From Siniperca chuatsi (Eukaryota > Chordata > Actinopteri > Centrarchiformes > Sinipercidae): a stretch of DNA of 64,000 nucleotides. The stretch covers positions 11,671,822 through 11,735,821 of the forward strand of contig NC_058055.1 of the NCBI RefSeq assembly GCF_020085105.1, written 5' to 3'. The notes under the pieces were generated by a model. The model was not told the origin of the DNA, did not search any database, and worked only from the letters and a program-made list of their open reading frames with translations. Positions 41,801 through 55,600 of the stretch are shown one piece after another (within the stretch, counting starts at the first letter, position 1; every line of letters starts with the position of its first letter). Both the position numbers and the translations under genes were made by a program.

Positions 41801-43339
41801 GATTGTAGCTCTGAATTCACTAAATGTAATGTGGATTATGATGAAAATAACCCAAGAAAAATGACCAGAAAAGGGTATAAAGAAGGCTACTTTCAAGCCA
41901 AGAAAACCTGTGCCTTCCTAAACTATTCTTTTGTGCACTAATAGAACCAAAAGTATAAATGAGTATTTCATACATTGTACAATTACAAATTGCCGCTATA
42001 TTTATTTCTTTATTTTTTCACAGAGTATATTGAAAACCTTTTACTATCCAGTTTGTTGGGACACATAGAATTAACAAAACATATCAGCGTTACAAAGATG
42101 GGTCATTTTGGGGGGGAAACACACATTTTCACCTTCTGGTTGCATTAAAGTTGGTGCTGTTCAAGCATCGACCAAAGATGAACTTTAAGGAACCTTATAC
42201 TTTTGTATTATGGCCCAGTTTTGAGGCCCAGAGGTCATTACTGATCAAGGAATATCATAACAATGGAGTTTATTTGTTTGGTGATGTTACATTTGTGTTT
42301 TTCTTGCCACACTTCTTCACACTCTAGCCTGTTGGGAGAATCATGTGACACCTTCGAAGCTCTACATCTCACCTTTCCCCGATGTATGACACTGCCAATG
42401 GAGTCTCCACTAGCCTGACAGAGCTGTCAGTGAAATCGATACCACACTACAATAACTAGCACAAAGTCTTTTTATTAAAATTGGTTACATAGCCACAAGG
42501 TTGAGAAAAGTTTACACCCCCAAGATTGTAATTTAAATTTAAATAATGACATATTTGGGCTTTATAATAACAACATCTGGATTCTTTAGTTTGACAGTTT
42601 GTGTAGTATCTTTAGAATGAACCAGCCTTATGGTGACACATCACTTTGCTGCATCGATCATACAAACTGCATATAAGCTCATGCAAGATCAATCAGTTGT
42701 AATTTCTATGACTGAGTCCAAACATGTAAAATAACTTCTGAAAAAGTAGAATTCAAGACAGAATGCAATAACTTTTCTTTGATGTACTTTTCTTTGTGTG
42801 ATATATTACAGTCCAAGTGTTCTGTCAAAAGCAGAAGAACGTAGGCTGACTGTGTACCATATATGAGTGTGAGTAATCTTGATGTTTAGTCATTAGATGT
42901 TGACTTGTTATATAGACTTTCAGAGGTAAAATACTAAATCTATGCTTCCCTGACAATAAAATACCCCTTTAAGGGAACCAGAAAGGGAGGTCAAACACAA
43001 GCACTGTGGTGTTCAAGCTTTTATCTTCTACCAACAAAGAGCTCCATCAGACCGAAAGCATCAAACTGTGGTTTGTCTCAAAGGGACACACTCTTGAGGA
43101 TTTGGACTTACAGGGGCACACACAGAAAGCCACAATGTTGTAGGGCGATAAGAAAATAAAATGTACTTTCACCTCTTGACTGAAAGTAGAAGTGCCTCAC
43201 ACACACATATTATAAGATATCTAATAGGCTCTTTCGTCTTTCACCCATGACTGTAAATAATAGCCTCCTTTAATCCATGCAAGCCTTTACTGTCCATGTA
43301 CCTTTGGTGAGCTTGATGTCAGCTCCACCCCAGGCCACA
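38867..43339. other. Intergenic region upstream of dcx
   Basis: No gene or clear mobile element is recognised. A GC-richer patch at 39780-40030 has overlapping open frames without family resemblance. Around 42480-43310 the DNA is AT-rich and simple. Confidence 0.5.
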
Positions 43340-43563
43340 CTGACTGGTACCTTCAGTATTTCCACAGTGGGCGGGTCCAGGGCTCGTTGGCTTTAGGACC
43401 CAGTGGCTCCTCCAGCGAGGCAGGCAGCGGCTCGGCTCTCAGACTGAAGCAGACAAAGGCGAAGGGAGAGACGGCGTGCCGCTATCCTGCAGCATCGACT
43501 CTCACATTCACACACACACTCCCCCACGCACACTCTCCCTTCACTCCGCAATCAGCGACGCAG
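43340..43563 (+). promoter_or_regulatory. dcx: Candidate dcx promoter and non-coding first exon
   Basis: This is a local GC-rich patch with a GGGCGGG GC box near 43369, in otherwise AT-rich DNA. It ends in a consensus CAG/GTGAGT donor at 43563-43564, 2.7 kb before the acceptor at 46263 that leads to the dcx start codon. The transcription start cannot be fixed from sequence alone. Confidence 0.5.
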
Positions 43564-46263
43564 GTGAGTCCGCTAACGGGTGGGATTATCCACAGACTTT
43601 ACTGATTACAGGATAAAATGAAATTAGGGTGGTTTTGATTTGGATTGGACAATATTAGATGACATTGTAGGTATTTCTGTGTGGAGGAAATTATTTTAGG
43701 TTTTCAGATGTGCGTTTGAGCAGGTGGATTGTGAGTAGGTGTGCGCACACCCAACCCCCCTTTTTTCCCAAAGAAAAACTTGCATTTTATGCATCTGCTC
43801 TCTGCCATGTGGTTACGCTCATCCATCATGCATGAGAAGTATGAAACTTTTTCTCTTCCTTTTGTGACTGTGATTTAGAACTAGCTCTGCGTGACATGGC
43901 TGTTTCTAGATAGATACTGTCTGTAGATCAGTTTTGGCGAAGATGACTGGAGAGTCATAATGTGGTGTTGGTTTGTCAGGAGTGTGTAGTCACCGTGGTG
44001 TTGTGTGGGTGGCTCAGGCAGGAACACGGAACCAGCCAAAAATATCAATTATACCGCACAATGTTACTGCAGTGCTGCTTAATGCTCAGAACAGGCTTTA
44101 ATTTGGGAGAATGAATGCGGTTTGCTGTGGTGGTGATTTTTATTCGGCTATTGATAAAAGTCTGACCCATAAAGAGAGAGACTCATGTAAAGCTATATGT
44201 CATGTAGTTTAACACTGAGAGAAAAATCAGTGCGCCATTATTGGTACATTGAGAAGATGTACTTTCTGGACTCATGCTGGAGAATAAGCCGGCTGCTCCT
44301 CCAACAAGGAGCAGCAGTGAGGGTGATGTCACTCTGAAGGCAGGCACCCTGTTTGAGACAATGGACTGTCCTAGTTGATGCTCCACTGGGGAAGGGTCAC
44401 TGTTAGCTCTGCCCATTAATGCAGCAGATGGGCTTGAAACCTGGCCTTTGTCAGCTGAGGAGCACCCATTCCACAGAAGTCCCACCCCTATCAGTCATAA
44501 AACCCCAGTCAGCAGCACAGCCAGGGGTTAGCAGGGGATTGGAGGGCCCCGCCACATGGATGGGTGGCGGCAGTTTTCTTCTATTTTATTTTAATGGCCT
44601 CCATTTGTCAATGTGGTCCTCTTTACAGTACTGTATACTTATATGCACCATGTAGGGCATTAAACCATAGAGGACACTGAAGGATTACCAATTAAAGATT
44701 CTGTAAGCAATGAGCATTATTAGACATTGTTGCACTCATTGGTTTATGTGCATGGAAAGGTGGAAAGAAGCACTAGAGGTTTGTGAGGAGATATTTTTGA
44801 CTTTGTTAAATGTTCATTAGAAGTAGAACGTCGTGATATGTTTCAGATCAATATCACAATATATTAATAGTGTGATGAGCAACTAACTAATATCTGGCGA
44901 TTATTTTTCTCGATTAGTCGATAGAATATCAGAAAATAAGTGTTCATTATAATTTACCAAGAGTCCAAGGTGACATTTTCTAATGTCTTGTTTTGTTTGA
45001 CCAACAGTCCAAAACCTAAAAATATTCACGTTTACATTGATATAAAACAGAGAAAAGCAACAAATCCTCACATTGGAGAAGCTGGAACTAGAGAACAGTT
45101 GACATTTTTTCTGGCAAAATGACTGAAACCATTCATTGATTATCAAAATAGCTGGCGATTAATCTTCTGTCTATCAACTAATTAACTGATTTATCCACCA
45201 ATCATTTCTGTTCTATTCAAAGCAATGGAAAAGTGTTCTGCTGTTGCATACGTCAGACAAAACTCATACATGTGGAAAAAAAACTTACGATACAGTACCA
45301 CTCAAAGTTGATAAATGATAATGAAATATTACACATTTCACATTGAGGGTTTGGTTGAGATTTGATACAAAATGGTGCAAAACTGACATTATTTCAATGA
45401 CAGAAGATGCCGAACAGTGGTGTCGGGTCCTAAACGTCATCAAGGAGGAAAAAGTGACTTAAACATCTTAAAAGACATAGTGTATGTGTTGTTAACTCTT
45501 TGAGAAGAACAATATATTGAAAATGAGATGGAGCAGGGCTTTAAACTGGGCACAGACAACTTCCTCTTTTATGTGGGATTTATCTAGTTTGACATTTGGA
45601 TCATTTGTAAAGATGCATTTTTACTGTAGAATTTCAAGCTATTTGAATAACTAAAGGATTGAAGCACCAAACTATTCAGCACAATAGTAGTTCAAGGACT
45701 CAAACCCTGTACTGAAGGTGATCTGGATCTTTTTTTTTTTTCTTGATTGTACAGCTTTCAAAAGCTAAATCATGAACCCACATATACATAATGTTCTTTG
45801 AAGTGGTCAGGATGTGTCACTGTTTGAGGCAAGACTATCAAAACCAGACCTTCAGTCTCACTCAAAATGATTAGTGGTTTCATTCATTGTCCACCTGTAT
45901 GCAGATGAAACCATTACCATCATTGCAGATTTGTAGAATACAGTTCCTAATGTCCAGATCACAGACATTAGATGTATCTTTTGCTTTTAAAATGAAATTA
46001 AATGAAAATGCATGTCTCTGTGTTTGTACTACACTCATAGTGATTAATAACAGTAAAGGTGTTAATACCAAATTCAGATTTTGTCTACTTCTGCAAAAAA
46101 TGGAGTGTAGAGTTTAGCTCACCTTTTGTTATAGTGAAGTCATCTGGGATGGGGAAAGAGGGCACAAGTGATTTTATTTTTTTTTTTTGATGGTGACGAC
46201 TGATTAATATTATTGCTGTATTTTGTTTTTACGTTATATAAATAGTTTTCCTTCTGTTCCTAG
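43564..46263 (+). other. dcx: dcx intron 1
   Basis: The intron runs from the GTGAGT donor to the TTCCTAG acceptor. Apart from the repeat at 44876-45200, nothing is recognised. Confidence 0.5.
44876..45200 (+). repeat. Interspersed repeat, copy in dcx intron 1
   Basis: The sequence shows TTTCTCGATTAGTCGATAGA, GAGTCCAAGGTGACATTTTC, TTGTTTGACCAACAGTCCAA, GAGAAGCTGGAACTAGAGAA and a TAATCTTCTGTCTATCAACT end. It is the same family as 26475-26862, in the opposite orientation. Confidence 0.7.
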
Positions 46264-46325
46264 AGTCTCCGGAGCTGGTCACCACCACCACACATCTGTC
46301 ACAACCATCACAACTTTCAGCCATC
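46264..46325 (+). other. dcx: dcx 5' UTR part of the first coding exon
   Basis: Sixty-two bases lie between the TTCCTAG acceptor and the ATG. They are rich in CACCA/CATCA and contain no upstream ATG. An AT-rich pyrimidine tract precedes the acceptor. Confidence 0.6.
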
Positions 46326-46689
46326 ATGGAGCTAGACTTTGGACATTTTGACGAGCGTGACAAGGCATCCCGTACCCCGCGGGGCGGGCGCATGAATGGA
46401 CTTCCCAGCCCTACCCATAGTGCCCACTGCAGCTTCTACCGTACGCGCACTCTGCAGGCCCTCACCAATGAGAAGAAAGCCAAAAAGGTGCGCTTCTACC
46501 GCAACGGAGACCGCTACTTCAAGGGCATCGTGTACGCTGTGGCCAACGACCGATTTCGCACCTTTGACTCACTCCTGGCTGACCTCACACGCTCGCTCTC
46601 TGACCACATCAATTTGCCACAGGGTGTCCGCTTCATCTTCACTATTGATGGCTCACGTAAGATCTCAACCTTGGATGAGCTAGAGGAAG
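46326..46689 (+). CDS. dcx: dcx first coding exon (N-terminus and most of DC1)
   Basis: The exon follows a TTCCTAG acceptor at 46263, after which 62 bases of 5' UTR precede the ATG. It encodes residues 1-121 and ends EELEEG-type in phase 1 at GTAAGC. It has the serine-proline motif GLPSPTHS and the DC1 core. Confidence 0.97.
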
Positions 46690-49600
46690 GTAAGCATATT
46701 TAGTAGGACGCAACAAGCACTTACTATATGTCATTTAATGCATCTCCTTCCTGAGATAAGGGATCATTTGGATTGTCAGTTTTTCTTCCCCAGTAGAGCT
46801 GCTGTAGTGAGATCAAATTGAGACATTACAGGCCACCGTGTAAAAGATGATCTGCAGTTTCAAGTCGGTTTCTGTGCTGAGAAGATTTAGAAGCATAACA
46901 CTTCCAGTTCTGAGATTAGAAGTCTTATCTTTTCGGTCTAGACTCCTGTAATCTCTTCATATGATGTATCGACTTCTAATCTGAAGGGTTGCTTTGGACA
47001 TGTGACATGGTCCACTTCTTCCAATTGTTTGCACGTTGTACATTTTGTTAGGCTATTAAGTTGTTTAAAAATGAAACTGTTTATTTTGTGACTTTAATGC
47101 AAAGCAGTATTTTCTCTCAAAGACAAAACAAATGTGAGAATTTTTTAAATACATAAATCGTGCCTTGTTTGAATTAAACGGCCACATTCGCGAAACAACA
47201 ACACAACCTGTTACTCATGTAAAATTGTATTTCATGGGTCTGTTTTCAAAGATTTCTTGAACCTGCTTATAAAGCTGAAAGCGGTTCTTAATGGGACTCG
47301 GTGGTCTCAGTTTTGGGTGTTTAGCGTTAGACTCTTAATACTGAGCTGTAAAGTCAGCTCTCAACAGCTCAGCATGGGATAAATGGTTCATTAACATACG
47401 ACCTTAACGTCTAATTCTTTAAAGAAACCTCCAGTCACGATTTGGGAGTGAGTTTTTACTGTAAAATGTCTCCATCAGCATCAATAGTAACGGTTGGTGA
47501 AATACCAGTTAAAACTGCACCTTTTTGTATTTTAGTGAAATTTTAGATAGTGAAAGGATTTTTCTGATTTAGAAATCAAGGTATTTTACATAACGACATA
47601 TTTCATACCATTACTGATCAGTTTGTGCTTCTGTCTGATAGAGAAGTTTAAATGATAGACAGTTTCATGAGCAGCTGCCATCATGGCTGTTAGTGTCTGT
47701 TGTAGATTTATGTGCTTACAGACTCATGTTGTAAAACTCACCAAAGATGGTTTGGAATCCTTTTTGGTAAATGAACGAAATGATGATCCATGCATTTGTC
47801 TGCCTGAGGAAAGTCATATTTCAGCGAAACATTTGCCTAGATGCAGCAACATAAAGCTTTTATTCAAGCAGTAGATGGGGATGTTATGAAGATACAGTAA
47901 GATTACAAAAGTAAAAGTGATGCTGAAGTTGTTTTTTTTGAAGACAACAATATTTGTTGAATACTTGTCTTACCCTGGCAAATCCTTTTCAACAATCAAG
48001 AATAATTTCAAGACCCAGTCAAATGACCCAACTTTAAGTCCTGGTCCACTTGCTGACAAACATTACTTTATGAGATTCTTCTAAAGAAGTAGGATGAGGT
48101 GGACAGGGTGAACTTGGGGTAAAGCTGTAAGCTAAACTAAAGCTTAATTTGTTCAAAATGAGATGATCATCTCTTGGGAGTTTCTTAGGGAAGATAGGTG
48201 TGTGTGCGCTCCTCTGTGTGCTGTTCTGCATGTGTGTGTGGTGAGTGCAGTAAAGAAGGGGCAGCACAGTAAGCACTGTGGGTGGTGGGGGCATTTCATT
48301 GTGCTTCCTCTTGTGGGATATAATTAATTGCTCAATCTCCTCTGCACTGTGTAATCCTGTTTTGTGCCTTTTTGTCTTTGCCATAATTTCTCCACATTTG
48401 GCCTAATTGTTGCCTTCTGGAATCCCCTTTTGTCTCTGTCTCTCCATCTCTCTCCCCGTGCTGCATTTTGTCTTTAACTCCTCTCCCTGTCTGAGCAAGA
48501 ACAGCACAATCTGCTGTAAAGACTGGAGGTCGATAATGAAAATGAAAATTGAAGATTATTTAGAGAATTGGAAGAAGGATGGGCCATTTTAGGAAAAATA
48601 TATGTGCGATGAGGCTGTCGAATATTTTAGGTCCCTGACTTTTTTTTCTTTTGGAAAATAAAAGAATGCTTAGTCCCTATATGACTGAAGTCCTCCTTTT
48701 AATGTCCAGCAAGGACAGTCTTACAACAGGCTTCATCTGGAAGGATACATGCTTTAAACTCAAAACACAATGAATCTTTAATAAGTGAAGATTGTCTCTA
48801 CTGAATTGCTATTACTGTCAGTGTGTGCTGTAAAGCAGGTATTGTTGGACTGATCTGTGCTTTGATCTCACTGGAGAACCTTTTTCTTTTTTTCTTCTAC
48901 AACACCAGACAAAGACATGTAATTGCAAGCTATAGAATAATACTAAAATAGTGTAATAAACATTTACATGAAACTCTTTTCGCTTTTTCCTTCCTTAAAA
49001 GGATTTTGTAGATTACCATCAATATTTTTCAAAATCACACAAACAACACACGTTTCCCATTCATCCCATTTGTATCTAACCATCCAGATACTGTAGTTTT
49101 GGTGTATATCCAATCCTCAGACTCCTGCTGTTCCCTTAATACGATGGGGATGAATGGCATTTTTTATTTTTTGTGGTGATCCAAAGATCAAAAATGACAT
49201 TTGGAAAAAGTCAATAGCAACATGTCTCTCCAGAAACAATCTGGTTAGTCAAAGTCTGGCTGTGAACAGTTTTTATTCTCAAAACCTCCACAAACAAAAC
49301 ACCATACACCATCTACAGTATGTGCTATTTTCTTCAACAAATTAAAATGATTTTTAGTTGTGACATTAGATCAATGTTTGATGAAATCCAAGATGTGAAG
49401 AGAGTTACCCCCACTGGTCTTGATATCTCATAATTTGAGTTACTGCAGGTTCAAATGTTTGAGTGGACGCGTCTGGGACTCTCAGGTGTCAGTTGATAGC
49501 TGTGTTACAAGGCACTAACCCAATTTTTTCTTTTTCTTTTGCTGTCATAGGGGAAAGCTATGTTTGTGCATCAGAGAACTCCTACAAGAAGGTTGACTAC

Positions 49601-52600
49601 ACAAAGAATGTCAACCCCAACTGGTCCGTGAATGTAAAGGCCTCTGCGAGCCAGAAGAACATGCAGTCCTTAGCTGCCAAGGCTGCCAGCGAGCCCAGAG
49701 AGACCAAGGACTTTGTTCGACCCAAGCTAGTGACGGTGATGCGCAGTGGTGTGAAGCCACGCAAGGCTGTGCGTGTCCTGCTCAATAAGAAAACGGCACA
49801 CTCCTTCGAGCAGGTGCTCACTGACATTACAGAGGCCATTAAACTTGAAAGTGGCGTGGTCAAGAGGATCTACACACTTGATGGCAAGCAGGTATGTCTC
49901 GCCTTTTAGCCATTACCTGGCTTACATCTAGCTCTCAGGTAAAGACATTGGATCACATGTGCTGCTGCAAACTAGCATTGTTTATTGGGTCATGATATGC
50001 ATATGAAAAACTCTAACCTTCTAAAATCCAAATGTACCTAGCTTTTTCTGTCTTAATTTGTTTATTGGATAGGGCCCTCTGTTCAACTGGTATAAAGGTG
50101 GCACAGTACAGTATGTAAGCAAAGCTACACAATAGGAAAATTTGTGGTCAGGACTGACAGTTTGTCATTCATACATCCACCCACACCTAGGCAGATATCA
50201 TGATCAAAGGAAGGCAGGAAACTAAATTATTTGCTTGAAATGCAAAAAAACAAAACTATCACTTGGCTTCTTCAGTGGTTTTGATTCGATGTCATTTACT
50301 TTTAAAATGGACACAGTAGGTAGAGGACAAAATGTTATTGTCTGCTCCTACCCTCAGTCAACAATGACAAGGCAGGACCATGAGAACCTCGAACATCCAT
50401 GAGAACAACCTGTGTACACAATGAACTTCATTGTCTACAGCCTTTATTCTGACTTTCAGTCTGAGGCAACATATTATCCTGTCTTGTGGTTCAGGTCATT
50501 AGTATCCTGTCCACCAGCCTTTGTTGTGGAGTTAGTTTTTAAGCCATTGGTATTTCTGAGTTGAAAAGCTAAAAAGTCCTGGGAAGTTCTGTCTACCACC
50601 CATTTTGGTAGTATACAAAGAGCCAAGCCCTGTATTGTTGTTTGATAATTTTGTCCCCATTGTTACTCTATTTGGGATGGTGCACACTGGTATTTTTAGT
50701 AAAACGGTCAGAATATGGATCGAGGAAAAACCTTTTACGTTAACATGTGAACAGAACTAATGCCAACAAGGACGCTGAAGCTTGTAAACGTACTCTATTC
50801 TGGCAGTTACTTGCAATATTTGCAAGTAACTGAGCTCAGTACAGCTCAGAATCCTTAATGTTACTTCTCTTGAGCACACAAATATTTGGAATATGAAAAA
50901 TCCCATGCACAGAGGATTCAAGTTGGACATGATGTGTCAAGTAGAATAAAGCTCTTTTTTTGTTAGCTTGGGGTTAAAACATTTTTGGAAGAAAATAATC
51001 AGCCTTCTGTCATCTGACAGTCCTAGAGAGTCTACTAAAGACACTGGCACATCTGAATGCAGACATTTCTTGTGTCATGTAACAGAACCCAGAAAATACA
51101 GGGCAAAATGTCTTTAGTAACCTTGACTGTTGGCTGGCTTCAGTAAAGGGATCGTTCGGCTGTTGTAGCCGAACAGAATTCAGGGCACTGGAATCCCCTA
51201 CCAGAAGACCCTGCAGAAAAAACGTTTAGTTTCCACTGGCTGGCTGTGGGCAGTAAAATCAGACCTGTATTTTATATACACAAAAGTACGAGATTAAAGG
51301 TAATACAGCATCCCCTGAATTAAAAAAAACCCCTCTAGATTAAGGTCTTGATTTCATTACCAGCAAACATTGCATATTTACCTTAACACATTGGCAATTG
51401 CTAACATTTAAGCTGGGAAAGATGCATATCAGACAAACATTCTTTATTTCACTGGAAATATTGTGGAAATTAAAGTGTACCATGAAGTAGGGGTGGACGA
51501 TATGACCTAAAATTTATGTCAGTGTTTTTTTTATGGTGACATATTATATCATCGTATTACAAAAATATAAGGGATTCTTCACTCAAAACATAATTCTACC
51601 TCTTTTCACTCTATTGGCAATGTAAGGGAGCATATATTAAAGAAAAATGACTAAAATGTTATGTGTTTATTGGCTCCAAATAGGAATGAAAATGAGGTAT
51701 AGGCCTACATGTGTTTTGGTAGGAGTAGTCTGCCCCATATTGTAGGTTAATTAATAAATATAATGTGATTCATTCTCAGAGTTAGACAAGGGTTAGGATG
51801 AGGCATTTCAACAGCATTTATTTGGCAGAAAACTGAAAGTATATTGTATAAGTACAATAGTACTACTGTACTTATGGGGCATATCTATCAAGTACATTTA
51901 CATACAGCAGAAACATACACATACACATACACAGCAGCACTTGTGGTCTGCCTGTCACCAGATTCGTTACACATTTGCAAACACATTAGTGCTGATTTTC
52001 AAGTCACATTTCATATCTACTGCAGCGAATATGATTGTATAACCAAGAGAACCAGTTAGTTTGAAAACCAGTTGGGACAGAACACCGGCGAGAGCAGAGG
52101 GGCCTTTTGTGTAACAACAAAGAAGCTGAGCTAGCGTTGCAGTATGAAGTTCCACAAAAAGCAACGTGAGAAAACCGTTTCCCACATCCTACTCTGGTTA
52201 TTTAATTGGCCTCAAATGAGGCGTAACATTCACACAATTTCTCTTGACTGTCCCTAAATATTACAACATTAGTAAAACATCGTCCCAGCCTGTGGGAGTA
52301 GACGCTAGCCACATTAGCCCCACACCATGCTAATGCTAAGTTCAAGAGGCTATCCTGCAAAATAAACAGTGAAGCAACATAGAAATGGCAACTTATAGCT
52401 TCCGAGTAAAGTTGGTATCGGTCAATCCTTGAGCTTCAGTTTTGAAGCGGATCCTGCTTTGTACTGGCCCTCCTAGCAGTCCAAAGTAAAGTGGTTAATT
52501 TAGCGCACACATATGAGAGTTTCCCAGTAGTTGTGGGGACATTTCCATCAAAAAAGGTTAATACACTGGGTCTTAATTTCCTCGGATGGTGGGAGTAGAT

Positions 52601-55600
52601 GAAGACTATTGTGTTGTTTTTTTTCAGCCAACAACTGAGAAATTGGCGTGCTCTGCTTGTAATGTTACCTTCCACATCTTCATTTGCACATCAGAGTCAG
52701 CATTAGCAAGGAAAATAGTAAGTAAGTTTTGTCACCGGTGACGGTGTATACCGCCCACCCCTACCATGGAGATTAGCAGAATACATACTGAATAGAACTA
52801 ATAAGTAGAATGGATTTGGAACACAGCTATAAATTCAGCTGAAAAAAAGCACAAGAATGGCGAAAGCTAATCAACTGATTAATATGAGGCACACAACATT
52901 CGTTAACTTTGCCTAAAAGTCACTCCCTGGGGAAAACTATTGTTTTCTCAACACACTAGCAAAGGACATAATGTTTTATTTATGTTCATGCTTTATTGAA
53001 GCAGTGTTGAGGGACAACCGCAGCCACCATGCAGGGTCACCCACCTGGAAGGCTGTGGAAAGGTCTGAGATGGACCACCGACATGTGTGCTACTTTATTC
53101 CATTAAGTAATAAATAAAATGCGAGTGAGCGCTGTGGTCCAACAAAAAAGTTTGGATATGGATGGGGTGCAGTGTCAAGATTTGGTCAAATATTTTCTGT
53201 GCAGTAGGTGACCTTTTGATTACAAAAACATTCAACAACCATGATAAAATGTATCTTGCAGATAAACTACTGCTGATCTATCTTTTCTCCTGATAATTTT
53301 AAAACTCACACCTGTCACACCTGTATTTGACTGCATAGATCAAATAACTGTGCTTTCCAGACTATTGTGAATCACAGTTAATTAACAGGGGGGATGTGGA
53401 GCAAGCGTGAAAGTATGTGTGGATATGAATATGGACATCTGCTCCTCAGTCCTCTCTTTGATATGGTTAAATGTTCGCTAATTCTCCTGTGGGGACCTTT
53501 TTTTCCTGTATTATTCATTATAGATGGACTGGGGATCGTGCCCTGCTGAGCACCTTTTAGGTGTTGTACTTCTTCAGTTTTTTCCTCTGTATTAATAAGG
53601 CCCGAATCACAAGTGGATTGGAGGAGGGGAGGTGTGCTGAAATGATAGATGGGGGAATTTGATTTTAATGCTCTCTCCCAGGGGTGCAGTCTGGCTGCCC
53701 CAGGCCTTATACTGGTTTTCCTACAGAAACACTTGCCAATATGTTTGGATATTGTAATCATATTTTAGCGTTTTTATCTTTTGTGGTTGGCCTGTGGTTA
53801 GGTTTGGTTCCTCTTCTTGCCCCTGTCTTGCTAAGAATGTTTTTGCCATGCATTTTTAATGATGACTGACAAAATGATTGTAATAGCCACCATATGGTAG
53901 CTATCCCAATCTGAGCATATTGATTCTATTGTTATCACTGTAGATATAGATTAATTATCTCATGATGTCCAGTGATCATTGACTCATGCCAGGGACTCCA
54001 AGTTTCATTGCAATGTACAGAAATTTGAGAATGCTGCACACATTATTGCGGTGTCTTTGTGTGCAGAGGCACACTGCAGCTGCTCTGTGGTGGAGGTGAT
54101 ATGGTAGAAGCAATATTGATGCAGTGCCCGCCCCTCCCTGACTCTGCGCCGATCCTCCTCTTCCCATTCCATTGCGATAGCTGCTGGGACCGGTTGCTAG
54201 GAGACCACATCCCAGGCACAAAGAGAGCCCAGCTGGTGTGGACTGGTCTGTCAGATACCACATCCTGTAGTGGGTGTGAGAGTTTACTATCAATGCAAGC
54301 CTTTGGTTTAAAAATCACACGTCATGTTTTTTTTTTTTTTTTTTACCTGTATATATTCCAAAATCGGGTGTGAATTGGAAACATGATGGACTATAGTGTT
54401 GCATATACAGTTTTAAAGGATCAGTTTGTGATAGGAAAATCAAGAGTGAAAAGTTGGCCTTTCAAAAATGCTATAAAAACAACCTGATTCACCTTTTTAT
54501 GCCTTTTTTTTTGTTAGTGCTATGTAGACTCTAAAGACAGCCTGCCCTCCTCTCTTTGTCAGTATTGTGAACAAAATCACCCCCATTTTCCCCTCAAATG
54601 CTGGTGCATTCAATCGGGAAGGGTGGGGCCAGTGGATTCAGCAGTAATTTTCCATTCTTAGAGCAAATTAGGATCATTTTAGTTTTGCTGATGAGTAATA
54701 ATTATTCCCCTAAAGAAAAAAAAAGCACATTTCTTCATTTGCCCTCACTGCTTATAAAGGCTACATTAAATCAGAGAGAGTTTATTTAATTGCTGGCAGC
54801 CATTTTGTATTCATTTCTTTTTGATAGAGGTGTCTGCATAGGAGAATAGTTCTGATTTGCATTCAAGATCCACTGCTTGTTTATCTGAATTGCACTTTGG
54901 GAAGGTTTTCGTCTAATAGATGCCAAATGTAATTTGTGAAATATGTTGAATGTACATTGTGTTGCTCTTCGATTTGTCCGAGTCTGCAGCATTGCAGAGG
55001 GCTCTGATGGATTTGAGTACCCATTATTCTGACGTCCTTTTTTTAAAAATTGATTTGTCAACAAAGAGCCACAGAAGAAAATAAATGGATGCTTCAGGAA
55101 CAAGGTCACACAGTTATTGTCAGAGAACAAAAGATTCCAATTTGCTTTAAAAGTTAATAATTCATGGCAAGCAATTATTCGCTGAATCGGATATGGATAC
55201 AGGCATGGGTTCAGGGCTTCTTAAGGACTAAAATACATCCAGTAATAGGGAAGAAAAGCCTGCTTTTCCTTGGTTATCAGTGCTCTTGCAGTCTGCCTGC
55301 TCTTTGCCATGCTGCAGAAGCAGTTGTCATGGCAATAAGCTCCGCCGTGATGGATTCAGTTTGTGACAATGGCTGTAATACGCTGAGTGTGCTCTTTACA
55401 TTGGGTCTTACCTGCTTGCTCTCTGTTCGTCACCCTTCATCACAGCTCGCCACATTTCACTCACTCACACACGCACCCCCCCACACACACACATACACAG
55501 TGTTAAACTAAGGCAGACAATCGGGCTGACAGAGGGGCGTTGTCCCCATGATGAAGCATCTCAAGCAAACATGGAAGCCTGCATGCATCCTCTGTGCCTG

